From Campylobacterota bacterium (GTDB lineage: Bacteria > Campylobacterota > Campylobacteria > Campylobacterales > Sulfurovaceae): a stretch of 8,836 nt of DNA. Every line of letters starts with the position of its first letter. Within the stretch, counting starts at the first letter, position 1. The stretch is from contig QMKT01000072.1 of assembly GCA_003646505.1 (NCBI GenBank), positions 1 to 8,836 of the forward strand. Reading direction: 5' to 3'. The notes under the pieces are model-generated. The model was not told the origin of the DNA. It did not search any database and was given only the letters and a program-made list of their open reading frames with translations. The translations under genes and the position numbers were made by a program. This document shows, piece by piece, positions 1-6,694 of the stretch.

Positions 1-2
1 AA

Positions 3-1082
3 ACATTCTCTGATGCATATAGAAAAAAATACGCCCGCTATTTTGATGCAAAACAGGTACTCTATGACAAAAATTATCCAAAAGGTCTAGGACTAGAAGG
101 CATATGGAAAGGCAATACAGCTAAAGATGCTCCGCTTCTGACCGTCTATCGTCATTTTGACTCTGCTTCAGTGCATCGCGGTGCCATAGGAGAACTTCCA
201 CGTACTATGTGGGTCATCGACTACCCTCAATTGGAGCGTATCTATTATTCACTGGTAGCAGGGTATGATGTTTATGGAAATGTTTCACATCAAACGAATG
301 TCAGACGCTATATGGATTTTTTACGTATGGAAGGTGAAGCAAATTTCCTCGCATATTTACCTGCAAAAGATCGCCTTCCTCTCTTCAAGTCATGGTATCT
401 TGGAGACAAACATATAGAGAAAAAGATGTACCATATTATGGATCATGAGGCAAAGATAAACTATCGTACTTCCTACCCCAAGGGTGAGTTTATTGAAAAA
501 GTAGTAAAAAAACATATACTCAAGTCTACAGGTATTGCTTTTGACTCTATCAATTATTATAAAGAAGGAGAACATCCACCACGTATGCCCAAAAAATTTC
601 GTACACACAGAGATTTCTTACAAGGTGCACGATCTTTGACGGCTGCGGGCACAGGATTTGTCAAGCATATTACTGATCATGGTGCCAATCTTATGCATTT
701 GCGTATCATTATGCCTGATGGGAAAGATCGTGTTAACACACTGGTCGTCAATCGCTGGCACGATAATGTCAATTCTCTTTTTGGAGAAGAAAAAAGATTA
801 GACAGTAACAAAGATACCATCGATATTATCAAAGGATCTGTTGGCTCTTATCCAAATCTTTTTGCAGTTGTACATCATAAAGATATGCCAGACTTCTTTG
901 ATCTGATTGTCAACTTTGACGGAAGTGAAAAAGACATGGAGAGAGTAAAAAAATATTTACTTTCCCGTTCAGACAGTAAATTTTGGGAAACCTTTGATTG
1001 GTTCCAAAACCATTTCAACAAAGCAGACCCGCTGCAGGCAGGACTATACGATCTGAACCGTTATTACAGAAAAGTGTGGTAA
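3..1082 (+). CDS. cti: Fatty acid cis/trans isomerase, C-terminal part (5' truncated by window edge)
   Basis: Cti is a periplasmic c-type haem protein that converts cis double bonds of membrane phospholipid acyl chains to trans, stiffening the membrane under solvent or temperature stress. The frame is open from base 3 to the stop at 1080-1082, giving 359 visible residues, about half of the usual length near 750. The N-terminal CxxCH haem site is therefore outside the window. Family-typical segments are clear: LTVYRHFDSASVHRG at residues 47-61, then LPRTMWVIDYPQLERI, DVYGNVSHQ, RRYMDFLRMEGEANF and later LVVNRWHDNVNSL. The GTG at 171 lies inside the HFDSASVHRG segment, so it is an internal Val codon and not a start. 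The gene converges with the outer-membrane protein gene, whose extended frame overlaps its last 68 bases antisense. The family call is firm; the physiological role here is inferred from known homologues. Confidence 0.93.
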   Translation, partial: TFSDAYRKKYARYFDAKQVLYDKNYPKGLGLEGIWKGNTAKDAPLLTVYRHFDSASVHRGAIGELPRTMWVIDYPQLERIYYSLVAGYDVYGNVSHQTNVRRYMDFLRMEGEANFLAYLPAKDRLPLFKSWYLGDKHIEKKMYHIMDHEAKINYRTSYPKGEFIEKVVKKHILKSTGIAFDSINYYKEGEHPPRMPKKFRTHRDFLQGARSLTAAGTGFVKHITDHGANLMHLRIIMPDGKDRVNTLVVNRWHDNVNSLFGEEKRLDSNKDTIDIIKGSVGSYPNLFAVVHHKDMPDFFDLIVNFDGSEKDMERVKKYLLSRSDSKFWETFDWFQNHFNKADPLQAGLYDLNRYYRKVW

Positions 1083-1875
1083 TTTTTAAGCTACCAAGAA
1101 CACAACATATAATACAAGTTTGGAAGCTAAACTTCGCTCCGATCATAGGTCCACTAAGATCAAAGTCAGTAAACCCAACGAAGGCATTATCGAATTCCCA
1201 TTCAAGATAACGGTAACCCGCGATCAAATCCCAATTTTCATATTGATACCCGACTCCGGCAAAAGCTTGCCAAGTCATCTCAGAATCTCCGCTTCCTACA
1301 TCAAAATGGAAAGGCATAAACCATTTTTCATTCAGTTTATACTGACCCTTCATTCCAATAATACCATCCCAGTTACTATCTGATACTGAGGGTGTTCTTG
1401 GACTGGCACCTGGAAGTATAGTCGCAAGTGTTAATTTTGGTTTCATATATAAGTAACGTGCACCTGCGAGAAGATTAAGATCCCACTGACCTGAGTCCAC
1501 AATATTATAAGCAGCATAAGGTGTTACGATCCAAGATCTAAATTGTATCTTATCAATTGGTCCTGGAGTAGGAATACTATCACCCATCTTCAAGTAAATG
1601 ACATCTGCTGCAACAGTCCACTTACCTTTCTTTGCATCAAAGTGACCCATATAGCCCATATCTAAATTATCAAGAATATCACTAAAAGGAACATCGACTT
1701 CCTGTCCATCTACAGTAGTTCCACCAATACCCGCACCGTATATATAAATAGAAGCAGTGTAATCCCAACTGTCACTCACAACTACTTCAGGCATCACTGG
1801 TTCAACTGGTGCGATATCTCCACCAGCGATTGCCAAATTACTTGCAACAAGTGCACTTATTATCATTTTTTTCAT
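1015..1875 (-). CDS. Small outer-membrane beta-barrel protein with an anomalous C-terminal extension
   Basis: The 286-residue product starts with a signal peptide (MKKMIISALVASNLAIA, likely cleaved after Ala17). The body alternates polar and hydrophobic residues and is rich in Tyr, Trp and Gly, as in an 8-stranded barrel. Examples are DYTASIYIYGAGIGG, the strand around WIVTPYAAYNIV, LLAGARYLYMKPKL, AFAGVGYQYENWDLIAGYRY and the last strand GPMIGAKFSF ending at Phe251. Outer-membrane proteins normally end at such a Phe, the signal read by BamA. Here 35 more residues follow, beginning QTCIICCVLG. They contain five Cys, while residues 1-251 contain none, and they are encoded antisense to the end of cti. 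Codon 252 is CAA, one base from TAA. The likely intended gene is 1120-1875. ATG 1875 has a weak A-rich ribosome binding site (AAAGAAAG). I do not recognise a specific function; a structural barrel or narrow pore is possible. Confidence 0.85.
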   Translation of the reverse strand: MKKMIISALVASNLAIAGGDIAPVEPVMPEVVVSDSWDYTASIYIYGAGIGGTTVDGQEVDVPFSDILDNLDMGYMGHFDAKKGKWTVAADVIYLKMGDSIPTPGPIDKIQFRSWIVTPYAAYNIVDSGQWDLNLLAGARYLYMKPKLTLATILPGASPRTPSVSDSNWDGIIGMKGQYKLNEKWFMPFHFDVGSGDSEMTWQAFAGVGYQYENWDLIAGYRYLEWEFDNAFVGFTDFDLSGPMIGAKFSFQTCIICCVLGSLKITTLFCNNGSDRIVLPAAGLLC

Positions 1876-1895
1876 AGTACTTTCTTTAAGTTATT

Positions 1896-1901
1896 TTTAT
1901 A
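1896..1901 (-). promoter_or_regulatory. Possible -10 element for the beta-barrel gene
   Basis: On the minus strand TATAAA lies about 20 bases upstream of the ATG at 1875, which would give a leader of roughly 14 bases. There is no recognisable -35 hexamer, which is common for sigma-70 promoters in this phylum. The surroundings are so AT-rich that chance matches are expected, so this is only a candidate. Confidence 0.3.
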
Positions 1902-1935
1902 GTTTAATAAAATAGTCTTACATTTAAAAATTTCC

Positions 1936-1964
1936 AAAAGAATACTAGCATTTAGTATTCTTTT
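1936..1964. repeat. Perfect 12-bp inverted repeat, possible operator
   Basis: AAAAGAATACTA (1936-1947) and its exact reverse complement TAGTATTCTTTT (1953-1964) flank the 5-base spacer GCATT. The repeat sits in the middle of the 131-bp region between two divergent genes. No gene runs into it from either side, so a terminator role has no obvious client although the arm is followed by T. A dimeric regulator binding site is the more natural reading. It lies about 35-63 bases upstream of the candidate -10 of the barrel gene, and its right arm covers the -35 region of the plus-strand promoter. Confidence 0.6.
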
Positions 1965-1973
1965 TCATATGTT

Positions 1974-1982
1974 TGATAGAAT
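1974..1982 (+). promoter_or_regulatory. Probable extended -10 promoter for the nuclease-hemJ pair
   Basis: TGATAGAAT matches the extended -10 pattern TGn followed by TATAAT with one mismatch. Transcription would start near 1989, giving about 18 bases of leader before the GTG at 2007. That leader would be only about 6 bases for the alternative GTG at 1995. No good -35 is visible. Confidence 0.45.
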
Positions 1983-1986
1983 ACTA
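1978..1986 (+). repeat. Third copy of AGAATACTA, overlapping a promoter
   Basis: AGAATACTA at 1978-1986 is a direct repeat of 1939-1947, which is the core of the left arm of the neighbouring inverted repeat. The two copies are 39 bases apart, or nearly four helical turns. This copy overlaps the probable extended -10 of the nuclease gene, so a protein bound here would be expected to block RNA polymerase. The function is inferred from position only. Confidence 0.5.
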
Positions 1987-2006
1987 TTAAAACTGTGGGG
2001 GTTTGC

Positions 2007-3569
2007 GTGCGATATTTACTTTTATTTTTACTGCCTTTATTTATATACTCCAAACCGTTCAAGGTAGCCACATATAATGTAGAAAATCTTTTTGATGCAC
2101 AGTATGTGGGGACGGAGTATGAAACTTACACCGTAAAACATAACTGGACAAAACGTATGGTTGAGATAAAATTGAATCATGTGTCAGAAGTGATCTGTGA
2201 TCTTGATGCAGATATACTTGGGCTTCAGGAGATTGAAAACTCTCATGTTTTTGAACAGCTTAAAAGACGACTTACTCGTGTAGGGTGTGGATACAGATAC
2301 TCTACGATCACAACTAAGAAGAATGCGACGATCCAAATTGCTTTACTTTCAAGGTTTCCCATAAAAAAACAAAAAGAGTTACAGGTAAGCTACTCACCCA
2401 GGGTACGTAATATACTGGAAGTTGAAGTGGATATAGGGGGTGAATCTTTATGGATATTTGTAAACCATTGGAAGTCAAGAGCGTATAAAGGGTATGAAAG
2501 CAAACGGTTGAAGTATGCCAAGGTATTGAAGAGACGTTTAGATACCTTTTCAAATACAAAACCTTATATTGTATTGGGCGATTTCAATACAGATTATGAT
2601 GCACATTTAAGTCTTGAAAAAAAGATAGATGATACCCATGGGAAAACAGGGCTACATCATATACTTGGGGTTTCAGATGGAAATACACTTGTGGATGAAT
2701 CAGCTCTGATCAAAGGAGAGAAAGGATCACATTATACTTTATGGAAAGAGTTAGCACTGGGTCAGCGCTGGAACACCAAGTTTTATGGTAAAAAAGGTAC
2801 TGCAGATCATATAGTGTTGCCTTCATCATTGTTTGATCAAAAGGGCATAGAGTATGTCAATAACTCTTTTAAAGTATTTAGAAAAGGGTATCTATTTACA
2901 AAACGCGGATACATCAACAGGTGGCATTATAAAAAAGGGAAACATAGAGGAAAAGGTTACTCCGACCATCTGCCTGTTTATGCTTATTTTGATACGAAAC
3001 CCTATATACCGGGTACAGATAAAAAATCTGTCAAGAAAAAACGGGAAACAAAAAAGATAGCGTATTTTTATACACAAGAGGCTCTTGAAAATGAAGTGGT
3101 CGTACAAAATGCAGTCGTGATCTGGAAACGCAGAGGAAATGCGATCATTAAACAAACCAAAGAGGGTAGAGGTATCTTTCTTTTTGGCTGCGCAGGTAAA
3201 CTTGAAGTGGGTAAAAAGTATGATCTTCTCGTGCGTGCAATGAAAGACTATAAGGGCTTGAAAGAGTTGACACATGTGTATGTGTTAGAAGAAAAAGGAG
3301 AAGAGAATGTCTCCAAATATTTGTTGAAACAGACAGATCTGTCTGAAAATATCTCCACTAGACAAAATGAAGTGATCATTGATCTTGTGGGAATGTATAA
3401 AAAAAGACATTTTTATGTAGCTGGTCAAAAAATCCCCATCTATTTTAAAAAGAAGAACAGCACACCAGCCAATGGCTCAAAGCTAAAGATACACAATGCA
3501 CTTCTTGGGTATTATAAGAAATTACAGTTAGTGGTGTATCACCCTAAAGATTTTAGTCTATTGGAGTAA
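2007..3569 (+). CDS. Secreted endonuclease/exonuclease/phosphatase-fold protein with C-terminal OB-like modules
   Basis: I chose GTG 2007 because GGGGG lies 5 bases upstream and the product then begins MRYLLLFLLPLFIYSK, a compact signal peptide. GTG 1995 (4 residues longer) has no ribosome binding site. The catalytic fold is the metal-dependent DNase I-like family, with all hallmark blocks present: TYNVENLFDAQ (residues 22-32), LGLQEIEN (71-78, metal-binding Glu75), VNHWKSR (152-158), VLGDFNTD (189-196) and YSDHLPVYAYF (318-328, catalytic Asp-His pair). A Lys-rich linker near 337-352 leads to about 165 further residues. These contain an OB-fold-like segment (about 361-428) and a second similar segment (about 454-520). 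Extracellular DNases of the ExeM/NucH kind carry comparable accessory domains, so hydrolysis of DNA outside the cytoplasm, for nutrition or matrix turnover, is the favoured inference. A phosphodiesterase acting on another substrate is not excluded. hemJ follows after 2 bases. Confidence 0.88.
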   Translation: MRYLLLFLLPLFIYSKPFKVATYNVENLFDAQYVGTEYETYTVKHNWTKRMVEIKLNHVSEVICDLDADILGLQEIENSHVFEQLKRRLTRVGCGYRYSTITTKKNATIQIALLSRFPIKKQKELQVSYSPRVRNILEVEVDIGGESLWIFVNHWKSRAYKGYESKRLKYAKVLKRRLDTFSNTKPYIVLGDFNTDYDAHLSLEKKIDDTHGKTGLHHILGVSDGNTLVDESALIKGEKGSHYTLWKELALGQRWNTKFYGKKGTADHIVLPSSLFDQKGIEYVNNSFKVFRKGYLFTKRGYINRWHYKKGKHRGKGYSDHLPVYAYFDTKPYIPGTDKKSVKKKRETKKIAYFYTQEALENEVVVQNAVVIWKRRGNAIIKQTKEGRGIFLFGCAGKLEVGKKYDLLVRAMKDYKGLKELTHVYVLEEKGEENVSKYLLKQTDLSENISTRQNEVIIDLVGMYKKRHFYVAGQKIPIYFKKKNSTPANGSKLKIHNALLGYYKKLQLVVYHPKDFSLLE

Positions 3570-3571
3570 GT

Positions 3572-4006
3572 ATGGAGTATTATAGTTGGATCTTAGCGTT
3601 TCATGTGATGAGTTTTGTCTCTTGGATGGCGATGTTGTTTTACCTGCCAAGGTTGTTTATTTATCATCGTGAAAATGCAGATACCAAAGCCTTTACAGAG
3701 ATAGTCGAAATACAGGAGTATAAACTTTTTAAATATATAGGAGCTCCTGCAATGTGGGCTACTATCATTACTGGGGCAGTGATGCTGTATTTAAATTCAA
3801 GTATTTTTTCAAGTGGCGGATGGATGCATGCAAAACTGTTTGTCCTCATTTTTTTAATTGCGTATCACTTTTCACTCAACAGTATTCGCAAAACACTTAT
3901 CACTGATCCGCACTATAAGAGTTCTAAGTATTTAAGGATTTATAATGAAGTACCGACATTACTCATGATATTTATTGTTATTATGGTTGTGGTTAAACCA
4001 TTTTAA
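3572..4006 (+). CDS. hemJ: Protoporphyrinogen IX oxidase HemJ
   Basis: HemJ is a small inner-membrane protein that oxidises protoporphyrinogen IX to protoporphyrin IX, the penultimate step of protohaem synthesis, and replaces HemG or HemY in many bacteria. The 144-residue length is typical, with four membrane segments (about 5-26, 55-76, 85-102 and 125-142). Family signatures are visible: FHVMSFVSWMAMLFYLPRLF with conserved His11, GGWMHAKL with Lys88 (the equivalent His and Lys are reported to be important for haem binding or activity), RIYNEVPT, and the terminal VVKPF. A GGAG site at 3563-3566 lies within the end of the nuclease gene, 5 bases before the ATG, so the two are probably co-transcribed. 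No other haem-synthesis gene is in the window. Confidence 0.93.
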   Translation: MEYYSWILAFHVMSFVSWMAMLFYLPRLFIYHRENADTKAFTEIVEIQEYKLFKYIGAPAMWATIITGAVMLYLNSSIFSSGGWMHAKLFVLIFLIAYHFSLNSIRKTLITDPHYKSSKYLRIYNEVPTLLMIFIVIMVVVKPF

Positions 4007-4014
4007 CTGATTTG

Positions 4015-4023
4015 TGCTATAAT
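4015..4023 (+). promoter_or_regulatory. Extended -10 promoter for the DUF2231-like gene
   Basis: TGCTATAAT is a perfect extended -10 element (TGn plus TATAAT) located in the 45-bp gap after hemJ. Transcription would begin near 4030, giving a leader of about 22 bases that contains AAAGGA at 4038-4043, 8 bases before the ATG at 4052. No clear -35 is seen. The site suggests the downstream gene is transcribed separately from nuclease-hemJ. Confidence 0.65.
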
Positions 4024-4051
4024 CTTAAATATAATTTAAAGGATACGCGTC

Positions 4052-4858
4052 ATGACATTACCCGTTATTACATTACCAAAAGTTGAACTTCCATTTGATA
4101 TTCCTGTACTATTGCACCCCTCAGTTGATCATTTTATGATCGCTTTGCCTGTAGTGATTCTTTTATTGGAGCTTATTAATCTCATTATGAAAAAGAAGGC
4201 AATAGGTGGTATTTCTTTCTTTTTGATCTTTTTAACGATCTTTGTTTCTGCGGGAGCGTATCTTACCGGACTGGTTGATGGGAAAGAAGCGTATCCTGCA
4301 TTAGGAGAAGCGGCTAAAACAGCCCTTTCTGACCATAAACTTTTAGGAACGTATTTACTGTTAGCTTCTGTAGTGGTGTTCTTTTTCAAGTTTCTTTCAG
4401 CGGTTACAGGAAAAGGTGTTATAAAATTTCTTTATCTTGCTATTCTTATACTATTTGTTGCCGGCATATTTGAACAAGGTGAAGAAGGTGGAGAGCTTGT
4501 TTATAAATATGGTATGAATGTAGAACAGGTTAAAACCCTGGATGATGAGTTATTTGACATAAAAGAGGAGCTTGAAGAGCTTAAAGAAGAACTTACTCCA
4601 AAAGTAGAGAAAAATGAACCTGTATCAACTCCTGCAGTCATAGAAACACCAGAAGTCAAAACGATTCCTGCTGTAATAGAAACTCCTGAAGTTCCAGCGG
4701 TACAACAAGTACCCGAAGAGACTATTCCAACTCCTGTAGAGACACTAAGAACGAAGATCGAAGAAGAAATACTGCCTGTTATGCAAGAAACAGTTGAAAC
4801 ACTACAAGTTGAAGGTATGCCAGAAGAGATGTTGCAACCACAAATAGCTACACACTAA
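4052..4858 (+). CDS. DUF2231-like inner-membrane protein with coiled coil and Pro/Glu repeat tail
   Basis: The 268-residue product begins with a membrane domain of about 140 residues and four predicted helices (about 28-47, 53-74, 97-118 and 123-140). The motifs LHPSVDHF (His22, His27), GAYLTGLVDG and SDHKLLGTY (His95) resemble DUF2231 membrane proteins, whose biochemical role is not settled. The conserved His residues could bind metal or haem, but that is speculation. After a GEEGGELVYKYGMNV segment comes an acidic heptad-like stretch (about 158-187), then a low-complexity tail. The tail contains PAVIETPEV twice (194-202 and 206-214, a 12-residue period) and further Pro/Glu-rich sequence to the end. 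The charged tail probably extends into the periplasm or cytoplasm and may mediate protein contacts. The gene has its own promoter and faces truA tail to tail. Confidence 0.75.
   Translation: MTLPVITLPKVELPFDIPVLLHPSVDHFMIALPVVILLLELINLIMKKKAIGGISFFLIFLTIFVSAGAYLTGLVDGKEAYPALGEAAKTALSDHKLLGTYLLLASVVVFFFKFLSAVTGKGVIKFLYLAILILFVAGIFEQGEEGGELVYKYGMNVEQVKTLDDELFDIKEELEELKEELTPKVEKNEPVSTPAVIETPEVKTIPAVIETPEVPAVQQVPEETIPTPVETLRTKIEEEILPVMQETVETLQVEGMPEEMLQPQIATH
4631..4693 (+). repeat. Tandem 12-residue coding repeat (PAVIETPEV unit)
   Basis: Two copies of PAVIETPEV with a 36-base period lie inside the tail of the DUF2231-like protein. The nucleotide copies differ at several third positions (for example GCAGTCATAGAA against GCTGTAATAGAA), so this is not a fresh slippage duplication. 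The peptide appears to have been kept under selection. Confidence 0.7.
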
Positions 4859-4899
4859 AAAGCATTTCCATTGGACTATTTGCATACAAAGATAAAGAT

Positions 4900-4925
4900 A
4901 AAACTGTAAAAAGTAAAAGTTTTTT
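4900..4925 (+). terminator. Weak possible terminator between converging genes
   Basis: AAAACT (4900-4905) can pair with AGTTTT (4918-4923) across a 12-base loop, followed by two more T. It is correctly placed after the DUF2231-like gene, but the stem has a single G:C pair and a large loop, so it is a poor intrinsic terminator. Nothing better is visible in the 83-base gap before truA. Confidence 0.2.
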
Positions 4926-4941
4926 CAAGAATGATTTCCTT

Positions 4942-5664
4942 TCAATAAAATATGTTTGCAAGGTAGAGCCCTTCAGGCGGGGCTAATTTTGTACTGTGTT
5001 TTTTTTGTCCGTGCAATTGCTCTTTGAGTTGTGTAAGTGTCATGGTATTTGTAGCACAGGACATTGCCATATCGACCATCATTCTTACTTGTGAACGTAA
5101 AAACCCATTGGCCTGAAAATAGATAAAATGATATCCTTTACGTTCTACATAAGCTGTATGGTAAATTTCTCTTATGGTAGTATGGGTAAGAGAACCTGTT
5201 TTATGGAAGAAGTTAAAGTCATGTTCTCCTTCAAAAGCTTTGAGTGCTTCAACAAGTAGAGCAGGGTTAAATGTGTCATAACAGGAAATGTATTTTTGTT
5301 CAAATACTGAAGGCTTATGGGTTTTAAATACATAACGATAAACTCTTTTTTTTGCAGAAAAACGTGCATGAAAATCATTATCCACTTTGCTAATATGTTT
5401 AAAAGATATATCGGTTAATTTTCGATTTATGTTGCACTTTAATTTCGCTAGATCGTCCCAAAAATCTGGCAGGTCGAAATGTATGACCTGACCAGTGGCA
5501 TGCACTCCGGCATCAGTCCTTCCACTTCCTGTGATAGGAGAATGTATTTGTAAGGATGCAAGTGCTTCTTCTATCGCTGAGGTAATGGTATTTTGGGTGG
5601 ATGTCTGTTTTTGAAACCCCTGATAACAACTTCCATCATAGGTAAGTACAGCTTTTACACGCAT
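4942..5664 (-). CDS. truA: tRNA pseudouridine(38-40) synthase TruA
   Basis: TruA converts uridines 38, 39 and 40 in the anticodon arm of many tRNAs to pseudouridine. The 240-residue length is normal for the family. The catalytic motif GSGRTDAGVHA is at residues 46-56 with the nucleophile Asp51. Also present are the N-terminal LTYDGSCYQGFQKQ, RVYRYVF (the Tyr that stacks in the active site), FLRSQVRMMV and the closing APPEGLYL. It is the last gene visible in the minus-strand operon and starts 10 bases after the permease stop. Its ribosome binding site (AAGGG) overlaps that stop codon. Confidence 0.96.
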   Translation of the reverse strand: MRVKAVLTYDGSCYQGFQKQTSTQNTITSAIEEALASLQIHSPITGSGRTDAGVHATGQVIHFDLPDFWDDLAKLKCNINRKLTDISFKHISKVDNDFHARFSAKKRVYRYVFKTHKPSVFEQKYISCYDTFNPALLVEALKAFEGEHDFNFFHKTGSLTHTTIREIYHTAYVERKGYHFIYFQANGFLRSQVRMMVDMAMSCATNTMTLTQLKEQLHGQKKHSTKLAPPEGLYLANIFY

Positions 5665-5674
5665 GTTTGAGCCC

Positions 5675-6694
5675 TTAGAAATATTTAGCTACACGGGTAT
5701 TAAACAGCCACCTGCCAAGGACGGCAACAGATATAATCGCTATGATCAAGGTAAGTGGCGTACCCCATTTTTGTAAAGAAGAAGCAATGAGATAGAGAGA
5801 GAGTGTTGTAACAAAAGTAACTATAAAGGAATGATTATTCTGGTATCTAGGGTTTATCATGGTAAATGCAGCTACGAGATAAACAGAAAGCAATGGAATA
5901 AAGCTGACAAAAGTGAAAAAAAGGATTTTCTTCATATACTTAATATCATTTTTGAGACGACTCCAATACTTTTCAACATCCATAAATACAAACCCTTTTT
6001 TTTGTGCACTGTCAAAGATCTCCAATGTTTTATATTGGGCCTGTTGGAGTTTCACTTCTGAATAGGTATATCCATATCCTTCATTCAATAGCAAAGAGGT
6101 GATATTCTGATGTTGGTTAAGTTGTCCTGTCTGAGATGAAAAAAATTGTTCACTTGCTTTATTTGTACGATTATAGATGACGATATCGTGAAATTTCTCT
6201 TCTTTCTTTTCTTTCACGTAGATGTAGTAGTTTCCAAATTTTTGACCTAGTTTCCCTGGAACAATATTGAGTTTTGCATCGTTCTGTTTTTCTTCTTTAA
6301 ATGATTTGTAGAATTGTTTGCTTAGAGGCATTGCCAAGATAGAAATACTTGCCAAAAGGAGGGTGAAAAGAAGACCAAGGATCACTAAACTGCTAAGTAT
6401 TTTCTTTGATTTTAAACCTAAGGCATAGAGTGCAATGAGTTCATTATCTTGTGAAAGCTTGACGAGTAGGTTGGCTAGAGCAGAGATGAAGGACAAAGGC
6501 AGTGTATAGAAAATGATTTCTGGTATGGAATAGCTGTAAAGCAGGATGAGTTCTCCAAAACTGATCTGTATCTGTGATGTGAGTGCCGCAATTCTTACTA
6601 GAAAGACGAGAGAGATTATGATGAAAAATGGTAGAAATATAGTTAAGAACGACTTGGTGAAGTTCGAAGAGATATATCCTTTTACGTTAACCAT
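5675..6694 (-). CDS. lptF: LptF/LptG-family LPS export permease
   Basis: This is one of the two membrane subunits of the LptB2FG transporter, which extracts lipopolysaccharide from the inner membrane and passes it to LptC-LptA. The 339-residue product has the family layout: two N-terminal hydrophobic segments (about 15-38 and 47-78), a cytoplasmic coupling stretch LSQDNELIALYALGLKSKKI (80-99), and TM3 (about 99-122). A periplasmic beta-jellyroll region follows (about 135-237), then three C-terminal helices (about 257-277, 288-307 and 312-331) with the NPR turn after the first. I used the ATG at 6694, which overlaps the upstream stop by 8 bases (ATGGTTAA) and gives the expected short N-terminus. 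A start at 6733 would add 13 residues and overlap the upstream gene by 47 bases. The PEIIFYTLPLSF segment resembles LptF more than LptG, but that choice is less certain than the family. Confidence 0.88.
   Translation of the reverse strand: MVNVKGYISSNFTKSFLTIFLPFFIIISLVFLVRIAALTSQIQISFGELILLYSYSIPEIIFYTLPLSFISALANLLVKLSQDNELIALYALGLKSKKILSSLVILGLLFTLLLASISILAMPLSKQFYKSFKEEKQNDAKLNIVPGKLGQKFGNYYIYVKEKKEEKFHDIVIYNRTNKASEQFFSSQTGQLNQHQNITSLLLNEGYGYTYSEVKLQQAQYKTLEIFDSAQKKGFVFMDVEKYWSRLKNDIKYMKKILFFTFVSFIPLLSVYLVAAFTMINPRYQNNHSFIVTFVTTLSLYLIASSLQKWGTPLTLIIAIISVAVLGRWLFNTRVAKYF

Noticed and set aside
171..173. GTG at 171 as the start of the cis/trans isomerase gene
   Set aside because: The frame is open to the left edge, and conserved Cti sequence (LTVYRHFDSAS) lies upstream of it. 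It is an internal Val codon.
1116..1134. AAGTTT/AAACTT hairpin as a terminator for cti and the barrel gene
   Set aside because: A 6-bp stem with one G:C pair and no T-run is too weak, and it lies inside the barrel reading frame.
1936..1964. The 12-bp inverted repeat as an intrinsic terminator or the end of a small RNA
   Set aside because: It lies between divergent genes with no transcript entering, and the stem is AT-rich. An operator is the simpler reading, though a small RNA cannot be excluded without transcript data.
1995..1997. GTG at 1995 as the nuclease start
   Set aside because: No ribosome binding site precedes it and it would leave almost no leader after the probable promoter. GTG 2007 has GGGGG 5 bases upstream and gives a cleaner signal peptide.
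2892..3275. Minus-strand reading frame of 127 codons inside the nuclease gene
   Set aside because: It is antisense to a gene with clear catalytic motifs and the OB-like region, has no recognisable domain, and its Phe/Lys-rich content reflects the complement of the real gene.
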